From positions 1 to 21,782 of the forward strand of contig JAAZZY010000011.1 of assembly GCA_014239035.1 (NCBI GenBank): a stretch of DNA of 21,782 nt, in the 5' to 3' direction. The DNA is from Chlamydiia bacterium (GTDB taxonomy: Bacteria > Chlamydiota > Chlamydiia > Chlamydiales > JAAZZY01). This document shows, in pieces, positions 7,315-15,024 of the stretch. The notes under the pieces are model-generated. The model saw only the letters and a program-made list of their open reading frames with translations. It was not told the DNA's origin and searched no databases. Each line of letters opens with the position of its first letter. The stretch's first letter is position 1. A program made the position numbers and the translations under genes.

Positions 7315-8196
7315 TTACCAGCCTCGTGTTGCTAAACGCTCATTAACTGCTAAAAGAGCTGATGAGATGCCGTCCATTCCAGAAGTGAGTCCACGAGACA
7401 CTTCTACTAGTTTTCCAGGCTCTTGAAAATAAGTTACAGACTCAACGATTGCTTTAGCTCGCTTTTCAGGATCTTGAGATTTAAAAATCCCCGATCCAAC
7501 AAATACTGTTTCTGCTCCAAGCTGCATCATAAGTGCTGCATCAGCAGGAGTAGCAATTCCTCCAGCAGAGAAATTGGGAACAGGAAGCTTTCCGGTTTGC
7601 GCTATTTGTAGAACCAGCTCATAAGGAGCTCCCAGATTTTTAGCTTCTGTCATAAGCTCTTCAGTGCTCAATCCAACGAGTTTGCTGATTTGTCTTTGAA
7701 GATCCCTCATATGTTGGACAGCTTCAACAATGTCACCAGTTCCAGGTTCTCCTTTAGTGCGGATCATTGCAGCACCTTCACCAATGCGGCGAAGAGCTTC
7801 TCCCAAATTACGGCAGCCGCAAACAAAAGGAACTTTAAAGGGGTGTTTGTTAATATGGAAATGATGGTCTGCAGGAGTTAGGACTTCACTTTCATCAATA
7901 AAGTCTACGCCTATTGCTTGAAGCATTTGAGCTTCTACAAAATGTCCTATACGACATTTGGCCATGACAGGAATGGAGACCGCCTTTTGAATGCCTTCTA
8001 TGAGGTCCACCGAAGACATACGTGCAATTTTTCCATCTTTTCTAATATCAGCTGGGATCCGTTCAAGTGCCATAACAGCAACGGCACCAGATGCCTCTGC
8101 AATTTTGGCTTGCTCGGGTGTAACGACATCCATAATGACTCCACCTTTGAGCATCTCTGCCAAACCGACTTTTACCTTTATCGAACCTTTATCCAT
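7315..8196 (-). CDS. pdxS: Pyridoxal 5'-phosphate synthase subunit PdxS
   Basis: The (beta/alpha)8-barrel subunit that condenses ribose 5-phosphate, glyceraldehyde 3-phosphate and ammonia into pyridoxal 5'-phosphate. The 293 residues are full length and very conserved: Asp23 in IMDVVTPEQA, the first catalytic Lys80 in MAKCRIGH (Ala is more usual after the Lys), the second catalytic Lys148 in MIRTKGEPGTG, and the GGIATPADAALMMQLGAE phosphate loop. I start at the ATG at 8196; a GTG one codon upstream (8199) is also in frame. GAGG lies eight bases before the ATG. The gene is 77 bases after the dnaQ-like gene on the same strand, so it may be read from that operon. To my recollection classical Chlamydiaceae lack this pathway. 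Confidence 0.96.
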   Translation of the reverse strand: MDKGSIKVKVGLAEMLKGGVIMDVVTPEQAKIAEASGAVAVMALERIPADIRKDGKIARMSSVDLIEGIQKAVSIPVMAKCRIGHFVEAQMLQAIGVDFIDESEVLTPADHHFHINKHPFKVPFVCGCRNLGEALRRIGEGAAMIRTKGEPGTGDIVEAVQHMRDLQRQISKLVGLSTEELMTEAKNLGAPYELVLQIAQTGKLPVPNFSAGGIATPADAALMMQLGAETVFVGSGIFKSQDPEKRAKAIVESVTYFQEPGKLVEVSRGLTSGMDGISSALLAVNERLATRGW

Positions 8197-8276
8197 CACG
8201 CAAACCTCAATTATTAAAGGGGCATTTTTACCAAAAAGAGCAATTTTTGTCCTTATAAAAAGGGATAAAGAATATC

Positions 8277-9026
8277 TTATAAGTTTTGGAAGGGGTTAGC
8301 TGAGCCTGAGAAATCTTTTGTTTGACGTCTTCTTTTAATTTCAGATTTGATTGAATAAGATAGATCTTGGTCAAAATTTTTACCGGCTGCCCACTTTAAA
8401 TACTCTACGGGCACTTCTTTGAGTGGTCTCCCTTTATGCTTTCCTAGTGGCATATTCTTCAAGTAAATGGGTCGCTCTAAAATCTTCTGCAGCTCTTCTA
8501 CTGTTTTGTATTTTTCAACAAGTCTACGAAACACTTCTATATTGACAATGACATCATTTAAAGCTCGATGAGCTCCTTCATTGTTGATATTAAAATGTTG
8601 TCTTAGACTTTGAAGAGAATTTTGGGGGCACTGTCCATATAACCTAGCTAGGCGGAGCGTATCAAAGAAGGGGTTGTTTCTAATGGTACTTGGCAGGCCA
8701 TGCTTTTTAGCATCGCGATTAATAAGATGAATATCAAAACCGATCCCATGTCCAACAATAATGTGCTTTCCAATCATTTTTAATACTTTAGGGAGAACAT
8801 CTTGGATTAAAGGCTGCCCTTCAACCATATCCTGAGTGATATTGTGAATTTTAATGGATTCTTCTGGGATTTTAACTTTTGGATCAACTAGCGAATCATA
8901 GATCTCAAAATCTTTTTCTATGGTGAAAATTACAACTGCAACTTCGACAATCTTATCTTCTTCGAGATCAAGCCCTGTCGCTTCACAATCCACACAGACA
9001 AAGGTCTCTTTTTTAATTAGCCCCAT
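8277..9026 (-). CDS. dnaQ: DnaQ-like 3'-5' exonuclease with C-terminal DUF3820 domain
   Basis: A 249-residue DEDDh exonuclease related to the DNA polymerase III epsilon subunit. ExoI is VDCEATG (Asp13, Glu15), ExoII is HGIGFD (Asp98), ExoIII is AHRALND (His153, Asp158), so all metal ligands and the catalytic His are present. After the nuclease domain a second small domain from about 192 (MPLGKHKGRPLKEVPVEYLKW) matches what I know as DUF3820, often found behind such exonucleases. It could be the replicative proofreader or a separate repair/RNA exonuclease; chlamydiae carry more than one dnaQ-like gene, so the symbol is provisional. The ATG overlaps the end of engB by ten bases, showing translational coupling. 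Confidence 0.9.
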   Translation of the reverse strand: MGLIKKETFVCVDCEATGLDLEEDKIVEVAVVIFTIEKDFEIYDSLVDPKVKIPEESIKIHNITQDMVEGQPLIQDVLPKVLKMIGKHIIVGHGIGFDIHLINRDAKKHGLPSTIRNNPFFDTLRLARLYGQCPQNSLQSLRQHFNINNEGAHRALNDVIVNIEVFRRLVEKYKTVEELQKILERPIYLKNMPLGKHKGRPLKEVPVEYLKWAAGKNFDQDLSYSIKSEIKRRRQTKDFSGSANPFQNL

Positions 9027-9634
9027 GCTTCAATCTTCCTATTGATTTCAAAGATGAGCTCTTTTCTCCCTACGTTTTTTGTCGTGGAATAATAGACATG
9101 TGGGGTTTCAGAGGATCCTAGCTTCTCGATGTTTTTTTTCATCTGCTTGACCTTTTCACTTTTTGAAACTTTATCTACTTTAGTAAAGACAATGAGCATA
9201 GGTAAATCTTGATGCTTCACCCATTCAAAAAACTGAATATCTTGCTCGCTTGGATTTCTGCGTATATCTAAGAGCAGCAAGACAAGCTCTAAGGACTCTC
9301 TTTTTTCAATATAGGGCTCTATCATCTGCTGCCAGCTAGAGCGCATTTTCTCAGTGACTTTTGCAAATCCATAACCTGGAAGGTCACAAAAAGCTGCAGT
9401 CTGATCTACATCGAAAAAGTTAAGCAGGCGTGTTTTCCCCGGTTTAGAGGAAGTTTTGACTAGGTTCTTAGATCTAAAAAGATGATTTAGAAGACTTGAT
9501 TTTCCTACATTTGAGCGCCCAGCTACAGCTACTTCAAAATAGGGCCTTCCTTGGTCATCTTTTAAAGATGGACTTTTTTTCCAGTCAGAACAGCTTTTGA
9601 CAAAGCTTATAGATTTAAAAACTAATTTCTTCAT
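9017..9634 (-). CDS. engB: Ribosome biogenesis GTPase EngB/YsxC
   Basis: A TRAFAC-class GTPase needed for late assembly of the large ribosomal subunit. Using the ATG at 9634 gives 205 residues, the usual size: G1 GRSNVGKS at 39-46, the TSSKPGKT switch region at about 61-68, G3 DLPG at 84-87, G4 TKVD at 151-154 and G5 near 183-185. A longer frame with an ATG at 9670 would add twelve polar residues lying wholly inside tsaE; the internal start aligns better with the family. It overlaps tsaE by 20 bases upstream and the dnaQ-like gene by ten downstream. No clear Shine-Dalgarno is seen, consistent with coupled reinitiation. Confidence 0.94.
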   Translation of the reverse strand: MKKLVFKSISFVKSCSDWKKSPSLKDDQGRPYFEVAVAGRSNVGKSSLLNHLFRSKNLVKTSSKPGKTRLLNFFDVDQTAAFCDLPGYGFAKVTEKMRSSWQQMIEPYIEKRESLELVLLLLDIRRNPSEQDIQFFEWVKHQDLPMLIVFTKVDKVSKSEKVKQMKKNIEKLGSSETPHVYYSTTKNVGRKELIFEINRKIEAWG

Positions 9635-10055
9635 GCTCTGATTCAATGATAATTTTCCGTGATTGCCCATGATGTTCTAAAAAAATATCTATACGCCTTT
9701 GTGGTAGGATAGCTTGAATACGCTCTGCCCATTCAAGACAGGAAATACCACCTGCGTCAAAATATTCATCAAACCCCATCTGTAAAAACTGGTCTGCTCC
9801 CTTCATTCGATAGAGATCAAAATGATAAAACGATTTTAACCCATCATAAATATTTAGAAATGTGAAAGTGGGACTATTGATCTCATCTGGATTTATTCCC
9901 CCAATGGCATGTGCCACACCTTTAATAAGCGTCGTTTTACCTACGGCAAGTTCGCCATGCAGCGCAATGAGGCTATTAGAATGTACTCTCTTCCCTAATG
10001 AGGCGCCCAGATCAAAAGTCTCTTGGGCGGAGTTCGTGATAAACTCTATTTTCAT
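9615..10055 (-). CDS. tsaE: tRNA threonylcarbamoyladenosine biosynthesis ATPase TsaE (YjeE)
   Basis: P-loop ATPase that works with TsaB and TsaD to make the universal t6A37 modification of ANN-decoding tRNAs. 146 residues, typical length. Walker A is GELAVGKTT at 34-42 (Ala-Val in place of the common Gly-Ala). Other family marks are NSPTFTF at 60-66, FYHFDLYRM at 77-85 and CLEWAERI at 106-113. The ATG directly abuts the TAA of the upstream gene (10056), and the 3' end overlaps engB, so it is the second gene of a tightly packed four-gene run. Confidence 0.95.
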   Translation of the reverse strand: MKIEFITNSAQETFDLGASLGKRVHSNSLIALHGELAVGKTTLIKGVAHAIGGINPDEINSPTFTFLNIYDGLKSFYHFDLYRMKGADQFLQMGFDEYFDAGGISCLEWAERIQAILPQRRIDIFLEHHGQSRKIIIESEHEEISF

Positions 10056-10790
10056 TTAACTTTCAAGCCACTTCTCAATGTAGGGCATAAATTCTTCATG
10101 TTCTGCAAGGCCTTCAATAAAGCTTGAGACTTTGTCTTCTTCAAGCTGCTCTTGAATGTAGGCAAGAAGCCCCTTTTCAATTTCAAATCTATTTTGGTTC
10201 TGAATTTCTTCTAATGAAAACGACTTCACGTACTTTTCTTTAAATTCTTTTAAAATCGTTTCTTTATCTTGGTATAGGGCTCCTGTCAGAGCTGAAGAAT
10301 AAACAACTTTTGTAATGGGCTCTTTAGTCTCTTCAATATAATTTGAAATAATACCTGGATCTTCTGAAACAAAAAATCTTTTGACAACCAGCCCATCTTT
10401 GCGTTCTGTATTTTGGGAACACTTAGCCACCCAATCATAAATGGCATCTTGTGGGTTAGGGTGAGTGTTATCAGCAAACACCTTGCCTGAGAATGGGCAG
10501 ATATAGATTTTTCTAGTTTGTTCGTTGACTACAGCAGTCTCTTGACCGATATGAATGCGGGTTTCTCTCCATATACGCCCATCTTTCTCGAGAGTTTTCA
10601 AAGCATCTTCTAGAGATTTAAAAATAAGTTTATATCTTGGGCAAACTATAGGAGAAATGATATCCCGTTTCCCAATATAGTGGAGGTAACTTGTAATTAA
10701 GTCCGGCTTGCGCTTTGGCTTCAAATAAGATAAAAAATCTTTTTTTAAAGCATCCAGATTAGATTTTTTGGGCATGAGTACCTCAGTCAT
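10056..10790 (-). CDS. Conserved chlamydial protein of unknown function (DUF2709-like)
   Basis: 244 residues, soluble, with many charged residues and no signal peptide or membrane segment. I recognise it, from neighbourhood and general sequence, as the chlamydia-restricted DUF2709 family (next to yjeE and dnaQ in C. trachomatis, from memory). Visible features are a basic N-terminal helix (7-30), a Cys at 50 (CPRYK), the motif CPFSGKVFADN at 98-108, and an acidic helical C-terminus (about 195-244). The CP..G spacing hints at a structured turn but is not a complete zinc motif. Two ATGs are possible: 10790, with AGGA nearby, or residue 6 (10775), with GAGG five bases upstream. It heads the run DUF2709-tsaE-engB-dnaQ, suggesting a link to translation or ribosome assembly, which is inference. 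Confidence 0.85.
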   Translation of the reverse strand: MTEVLMPKKSNLDALKKDFLSYLKPKRKPDLITSYLHYIGKRDIISPIVCPRYKLIFKSLEDALKTLEKDGRIWRETRIHIGQETAVVNEQTRKIYICPFSGKVFADNTHPNPQDAIYDWVAKCSQNTERKDGLVVKRFFVSEDPGIISNYIEETKEPITKVVYSSALTGALYQDKETILKEFKEKYVKSFSLEEIQNQNRFEIEKGLLAYIQEQLEEDKVSSFIEGLAEHEEFMPYIEKWLES

Positions 10791-10827
10791 TGGTCCTGGT
10801 CAATTAAAAATTAAAAAAATATGATTT

Positions 10828-10857
10828 AAGATAACTCAGGTATAGATTTTACTTCAA
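10828..10857 (-). promoter_or_regulatory. Candidate promoter of the DUF2709-tsaE-engB-dnaQ operon
   Basis: On the minus strand TTGAAG (10857-10852) and TATCTT (10833-10828) are spaced 18 bases apart, each matching the sigma70 consensus at four of six positions. The predicted start leaves a leader of about 30 bases before the ATG at 10790. It lies immediately beside the inverted repeat at 10862-10913. Confidence 0.35.
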
Positions 10858-10861
10858 GCTC

Positions 10862-10913
10862 AATCACTTCTGCCTTTACTAAATTGCATAAAAATATTAC
10901 TATAGAAGTGATT
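10862..10913. repeat. Perfect 10-bp inverted repeat in the divergent intergenic region
   Basis: AATCACTTCT (10862-10871) and AGAAGTGATT (10904-10913) are exact complements separated by 32 bases. Their centres are 42 bp apart, about four helical turns. The pair sits between the candidate minus-strand promoter and the plus-strand leucine dehydrogenase gene. It could be a paired operator; the long loop argues against a terminator, and neither strand has a gene ending here. Confidence 0.55.
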
Positions 10914-10946
10914 TTATTTTAATGTTTTCGACAGAGGCTACCCCGT

Positions 10947-10952
10947 TACAAT
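10947..10952 (+). promoter_or_regulatory. Possible -10 box for the ldh-argS unit
   Basis: TACAAT matches the -10 consensus at five of six positions and stands 48 bases before the ATG at 11001. No good -35 is present at 16-18 bases; TCGACA lies only 13 bases upstream. Either the promoter depends on an activator or this is a chance match. Confidence 0.25.
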
Positions 10953-11000
10953 AGTGACAGACTCTCTAGGACGTATTCAAAAAAAGATTAGAGGCTAAGA

Positions 11001-12068
11001 ATGAGTTTACACATCAAGAAATTAGACATTCCTGATTTTGAAGAAGTCATCGAAGTTAAAGACCCTAGTTGCGGCCTACACGCTTTTATAGCTGTACATG
11101 ACACGACTTTTGGTCCAGCGCTTGGAGGCACTCGATTCTTACCATACGACACTCGAGAAGAGGCTTTAGAAGACGTTTTGCGTCTTGCCCGTGGAATGAC
11201 ATATAAATCGACTCTTGCTCACCTTAAAGTTGGCGGAGGGAAAAGCACTGTTATCTACGATCCAAAAAATCCTAAGTCCAAAGAGCTACTGCATTCCTTT
11301 GGGGAAGCGGTCAATTACCTTGGAGGCCGCTACATTTGCGCAGAAGACATGAACTGCCACCTTAGTGACCTAACAACTATTCTTGAAGTTTCTCCTCATG
11401 TTTTGGGCCTTCCTGGAGATGGCACAGGCTCTCCTGCTCCCTACACTGCAAGAGGAGTTTTTATTGCTATCCAAGCTACAGCTCAATACCTTTGGGGAAA
11501 TACTTCACTAAAGGGTAAAAAAATTCTTTTACAGGGTATTGGAGGAGTTGGATCTAGGCTTTTAGAACATCTTTTCTGGGCAGGGGCTGACCTCTACATT
11601 TCTGATCTAAGAGATGACGCTCTAAAGAAAGCTTCCCATGAATTTGGAGCTCACATTGTTAAACCCGAAGATGTTTATGATTTTGAATGTGACATTTTTG
11701 CTCCTTGTGCAAGAGGTGGTACTTTGAATGCTGAAAATATCAATCGACTTCGTTGCTGCGCTGTTGTAGGCGCTGCCAACAACCAGCTTGCCACCCCAAA
11801 AGACGGCTTGCTTTTGGTGGAAAGAAACATCCTTTATGCCCATGACGGCTTAATCAACTCAGGAGGAGTAATTAGCGTAGCTTCTGCTATCAACCCTGAA
11901 GACACTCATCCTCAAAAAGTTTTATTTCTCACAGAACGAATATTTGATCGCCTACTTGAGATCTACGAGCTTGCTGAAAGAGAGCAAACTTGCCCATCTC
12001 TAGTTGCCGATAAGCTGGCTCAATCTCTTATTATGGAAGAAAAAGAAAAACAAAATGCAATGGTCTAA
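11001..12068 (+). CDS. ldh: Leucine dehydrogenase (Glu/Leu/Phe/Val dehydrogenase family)
   Basis: NAD-dependent oxidative deamination of branched-chain amino acids to 2-oxo acids and ammonia, in the cytoplasm. 355 residues, close to the Bacillus enzymes. The dimerisation-domain segment IAVHDTTFGPALGGTR and the catalytic LKVGGGKS with Lys81 are clear (Lys80 in Bacillus leucine dehydrogenase), followed by an AEDM stretch and a Rossmann fold with GIGGVG at 179-184. CDIFAPCARGGTLN and GAANNQLATP then match the nucleotide and substrate site. The exact amino acid preference cannot be read with certainty. GAGG lies eight bases before the ATG. The 3' end overlaps argS by 14 bases. It is the first gene after the divergent intergenic region, so its promoter should lie there. 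Confidence 0.93.
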   Translation: MSLHIKKLDIPDFEEVIEVKDPSCGLHAFIAVHDTTFGPALGGTRFLPYDTREEALEDVLRLARGMTYKSTLAHLKVGGGKSTVIYDPKNPKSKELLHSFGEAVNYLGGRYICAEDMNCHLSDLTTILEVSPHVLGLPGDGTGSPAPYTARGVFIAIQATAQYLWGNTSLKGKKILLQGIGGVGSRLLEHLFWAGADLYISDLRDDALKKASHEFGAHIVKPEDVYDFECDIFAPCARGGTLNAENINRLRCCAVVGAANNQLATPKDGLLLVERNILYAHDGLINSGGVISVASAINPEDTHPQKVLFLTERIFDRLLEIYELAEREQTCPSLVADKLAQSLIMEEKEKQNAMV

Positions 12069-13806
12069 TAGCTCGCTGCTCACCTCTCAGCTTTCTGAAG
12101 TTTTTAAAGATCTAATTGAAAAGACATACCCAGAGCTTTCCAAAGATCAAATCTTAGCGTCCCTAGAAATTACTCCCTGCAGGCAAAGCTCGCTTGGCCA
12201 TTATCAATGCAATAGCGCTCTAAAGCTGAGTAAACTCCTTAAGGACAATCCTCGTTCTATTGCAGAAAAGCTTTCCCCTAAAGCCTCTAATTTTATTGCA
12301 TCTTGCGACATTGCTGGACCTGGATTTATCAACGTCACCTTATCTAATGCCTTTTTAGAAAATGCTCTTAACACTCTTATTGAGGATCCAAGACTTGGTA
12401 TCAAACCAACATCAAACTCTAAACGCGTCGTTGTTGAGTTCTCTTCACCAAATACTGCTAAAGAGCTGCATGTAGGACATCTTAGATCTACAATTATAGG
12501 CGATAGCTTAGCTCGCTTATTTGAATTTTTAGGCCATGATGTATTGCGACTTAACCATATTGGGAACTGGGGCACACCTTTTGGCATGCTCATTCAATAT
12601 TTAAGGATTCATCAACCAGAGGTTCTTTCAGGAAAAGAAAAAACAAATCTTTCCCATTTAGCTAACTGGTATAAGGAAAGTAGAAAGCTCTTCGACAACG
12701 ATGAAGAATTTAAAAAAAGTTCTCAGAAACAGGTTGTCAAACTGCAGGCTCATGATCCTGATGCAATATCCGCTTGGAACAAAATCTGTGAGATCTCTAG
12801 ATCGGGCTACCAAGAAATTTACGACCTCCTTGATGTAAAAATTACAGAACGAGGAGAATCGTATTATCACAAACTGTTACCCAAAGTCGTCAAACTTTTT
12901 GAAGAGAAAAAATTAGTTGAAGTCTCAGATGGAGCAAAGTGTATTTTTCTAGATAATTTTGTTACAAAAGAAGGTTCTCCTCTTCCCATCATCATACAAA
13001 AAACTGATGGTGGGTATAACTATGCTACAACAGATTTATCCGCCCTTTATCAACGTATCAACGAAGAGAAAGCCGATCGCATCATCTACGTTGTTGACAA
13101 TGGTCAAAGCTTGCACTTTCAGATGGTTTTTAGAGCAGCAAAGCTTGCTGGTTACTATAAACCCGATAAGATCGAAGTTGATCATGTCCCTTTTGGTTTA
13201 GTACTTGGCTCAGATGGAAAGAAATTTAAAACACGCAGCGGTGATTCTGAGAAGCTCATTGATCTTTTAAACAATGCAATAGCTAAAGCGGCCGATATTT
13301 TAAAAGAACGCGAGAGTTCATCTTCTCACATAGATGAGGCTTCAAAAGTTTTAGGTATTAACGCTGTTAAATATGCTGACCTTTCCAGTTTGCGTACAAA
13401 AGACTATATGTTTAGCTATGAGAAAATGCTTCAATTTGAAGGCAACACAGCAGCCTTTTTACTTTATGCTTATGTTCGCATAGTCAGCATCCAAAAAAAG
13501 GCATCCTTTGATTTTGCATCTCTTAAGTCTGAGAAGATTGTCTTAAGTGACCCCACTGAGGTTGAACTTGCCCTAATGGTTCTTCAGCTTAGAGAAATCT
13601 TAGAGGCCGTTGCTTACTCGCTATTACCTAATAGGCTTTGTGATTTCCTCTATCAACTAGCTGAGAAGTTTAATAGTTTCTTTAGAGACTGCCCTGTTAT
13701 AAACTCAGAGCATCAGAATTCTCGTCTACTTTTGTGTGAGCTTGTTAAGCGCACCTTTGAGATTGGTTTCTCAATACTTGGGCTTCGCACTGTCTCTAGA
13801 ATGTAA
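12055..13806 (+). CDS. argS: Arginyl-tRNA synthetase
   Basis: Class I aminoacyl-tRNA synthetase charging tRNA-Arg. I start at the ATG at 12055 (583 residues), overlapping the ldh stop in a different frame, with GGAAG about 14 bases upstream; an in-frame non-ATG start 17 codons earlier would only add a Lys-rich segment lying inside ldh. The N-terminal Arg-tRNA domain (about 1-115) leads to EFSSPNTAKELHVGHLRST with the HIGH motif as HVGH at 139-142. The KMSKS loop is the degenerate KFKTRSG at 390-396 typical of this enzyme, and the DALR anticodon domain ends in the expected SRM. It is complete. It converges with the phosphatidyltransferase gene with a single base between the two stop codons. 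Confidence 0.97.
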   Translation: MQWSNSSLLTSQLSEVFKDLIEKTYPELSKDQILASLEITPCRQSSLGHYQCNSALKLSKLLKDNPRSIAEKLSPKASNFIASCDIAGPGFINVTLSNAFLENALNTLIEDPRLGIKPTSNSKRVVVEFSSPNTAKELHVGHLRSTIIGDSLARLFEFLGHDVLRLNHIGNWGTPFGMLIQYLRIHQPEVLSGKEKTNLSHLANWYKESRKLFDNDEEFKKSSQKQVVKLQAHDPDAISAWNKICEISRSGYQEIYDLLDVKITERGESYYHKLLPKVVKLFEEKKLVEVSDGAKCIFLDNFVTKEGSPLPIIIQKTDGGYNYATTDLSALYQRINEEKADRIIYVVDNGQSLHFQMVFRAAKLAGYYKPDKIEVDHVPFGLVLGSDGKKFKTRSGDSEKLIDLLNNAIAKAADILKERESSSSHIDEASKVLGINAVKYADLSSLRTKDYMFSYEKMLQFEGNTAAFLLYAYVRIVSIQKKASFDFASLKSEKIVLSDPTEVELALMVLQLREILEAVAYSLLPNRLCDFLYQLAEKFNSFFRDCPVINSEHQNSRLLLCELVKRTFEIGFSILGLRTVSRM

Positions 13807-13807
13807 A

Positions 13808-14314
13808 TTAAGGCTTTCTGGAATGCTTAAAATTTCTATAAAGGGCTATGACTGTCATGACTCCTAAAGGAATAAATAGAGCATAGACATACCAGGGAAG
13901 AAAAACCCCTAGGACGACTAAGATTAAGACTATAAATTGTGCTACGGTTGTCGCCTTCCCCCAGATAATCGACTTGAACTCTAGTTCATTCCAACCTCCA
14001 GAAATGGTCAGGTAGATTCCAAAACAGATTAAACAGATATCTCTTGTCAGCATACAGGCCATGGCCCAAATTGGCATATAATCTGTTGCTACCAAGATGC
14101 CTAACGAGAAAAAGACAAAAAACTTATCCATTATGGGGTCTAAAGCGGCCCCTAACTGACTCACCGTTTCATTTTTTCTGGCAAAGTAACCATCTAAAAC
14201 ATCACTAAAAATTGCCAGAGCTAAAGCAAACAGTCGAACAGGGACACTATCGACAATGAAGATAAATGCGGCCGGAAGCCTAAGAAGAGTTAAAGCATTT
14301 GATAATGTGACCAT
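13808..14314 (-). CDS. pgsA: CDP-alcohol phosphatidyltransferase (PgsA-like)
   Basis: Integral membrane enzyme of phospholipid synthesis. The family motif is complete between residues 38 and 63: Asp38, Asp41-Gly42, Ala45-Arg46, Gly55, Asp59 and Asp63, the metal and CDP ligands. The N-terminal LSNALTLLRLPAA is typical of phosphatidylglycerophosphate synthases, so transfer of phosphatidyl to glycerol 3-phosphate is the most likely reaction. Chlamydiae carry more than one paralogue, and a phosphatidylserine synthase or related role cannot be excluded. 168 residues with several membrane helices, at the short end for the family. Its ATG shares one base with the stop of the DedA-family gene (TGATG), so the two are translationally coupled. 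Confidence 0.88.
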   Translation of the reverse strand: MVTLSNALTLLRLPAAFIFIVDSVPVRLFALALAIFSDVLDGYFARKNETVSQLGAALDPIMDKFFVFFSLGILVATDYMPIWAMACMLTRDICLICFGIYLTISGGWNELEFKSIIWGKATTVAQFIVLILVVLGVFLPWYVYALFIPLGVMTVIALYRNFKHSRKP

Positions 14315-14943
14315 CAGGGAATTACATCTTTAGAATCTTTCTTTCTTTTATAAATTTTATATCCAACAATGCTCAATATAACAAGAAGAAAAATTCCAAA
14401 AATAACGATGTTGGCACGCTTCATATATGAGAGAACGACTTTATAGTTTTCAGCAAGAGAATAGGCTAGTGTAAACCAAATAGTATTGGAGAGTAGACAA
14501 GCAATTCCATCTATTATAATAAATTTAACAAAGTTCATTCGAACCATGCCAGCAGACATAAACAGAAAGTTACGTACTCCAAACGGTATGAACCGTCCAA
14601 AAAGTAGTGTTAGAACACCGTACTTCTCATAAAAACGGTTAATTTTGACAATTCGTCTATTATCAACGATTTTTACAAGCATTTTTTTCTTCCGAAGCCA
14701 AGGAGAAACGACCCTACCAATCCAATAAGAGAGCCAATCTGAAAAGTAGCACCCCACGAAAATAAAGGCGAAAATTTTGTAAGCATTTTCAGGTACGACA
14801 GTTGCAGCAACAACGGCTCCAGACAAAACAACGAGATCTTCGCTAATAGGCAGATTAAAGCCCGCGAGCATCAATAAAGAGAAAAAGACCCAATGAGCAT
14901 GGGCCGCATTCTGCACAAGAAGATCTAAAAATGATTCTAACAT
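14314..14943 (-). CDS. DedA family membrane protein (SNARE-associated/VTT domain)
   Basis: 209 residues. DedA proteins are inner-membrane proteins needed for envelope integrity and are implicated in recycling of lipid carriers such as undecaprenyl phosphate. The family is recognised from PISEDLVVLSGA (about 32-43), the SDWLSYWIGR segment, and the central GRFIPFGVRN with the following SAGMVRMNFVKF. The C-terminus has a final membrane helix and a strongly basic tail (YKIYKRKKDSK). The exact substrate is unknown. No good ribosome site precedes the ATG at 14943. It lies 81 bases after the MscS-type gene and overlaps the phosphatidyltransferase by one base, giving an envelope/lipid group. Confidence 0.88.
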   Translation of the reverse strand: MLESFLDLLVQNAAHAHWVFFSLLMLAGFNLPISEDLVVLSGAVVAATVVPENAYKIFAFIFVGCYFSDWLSYWIGRVVSPWLRKKKMLVKIVDNRRIVKINRFYEKYGVLTLLFGRFIPFGVRNFLFMSAGMVRMNFVKFIIIDGIACLLSNTIWFTLAYSLAENYKVVLSYMKRANIVIFGIFLLVILSIVGYKIYKRKKDSKDVIP

Positions 14944-15024
14944 TTTATTTATAGTAACTTAGCGAATTAATCCTACTCGGCCTTTTAACCAAGGGCATAA
15001 TCTCTTTATTTAGCTTCCTTTAGA

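Noticed and set aside
7918..8299. Plus-strand frames opposite pdxS
   Set aside because: They overlap the highly conserved PdxS coding sequence and its start; no family resemblance.
13808..13832. Bulged hairpin after argS as a plus-strand terminator
   Set aside because: The stem is short, contains a bulge and lies in the coding end of the convergent gene; no proper T-run follows.
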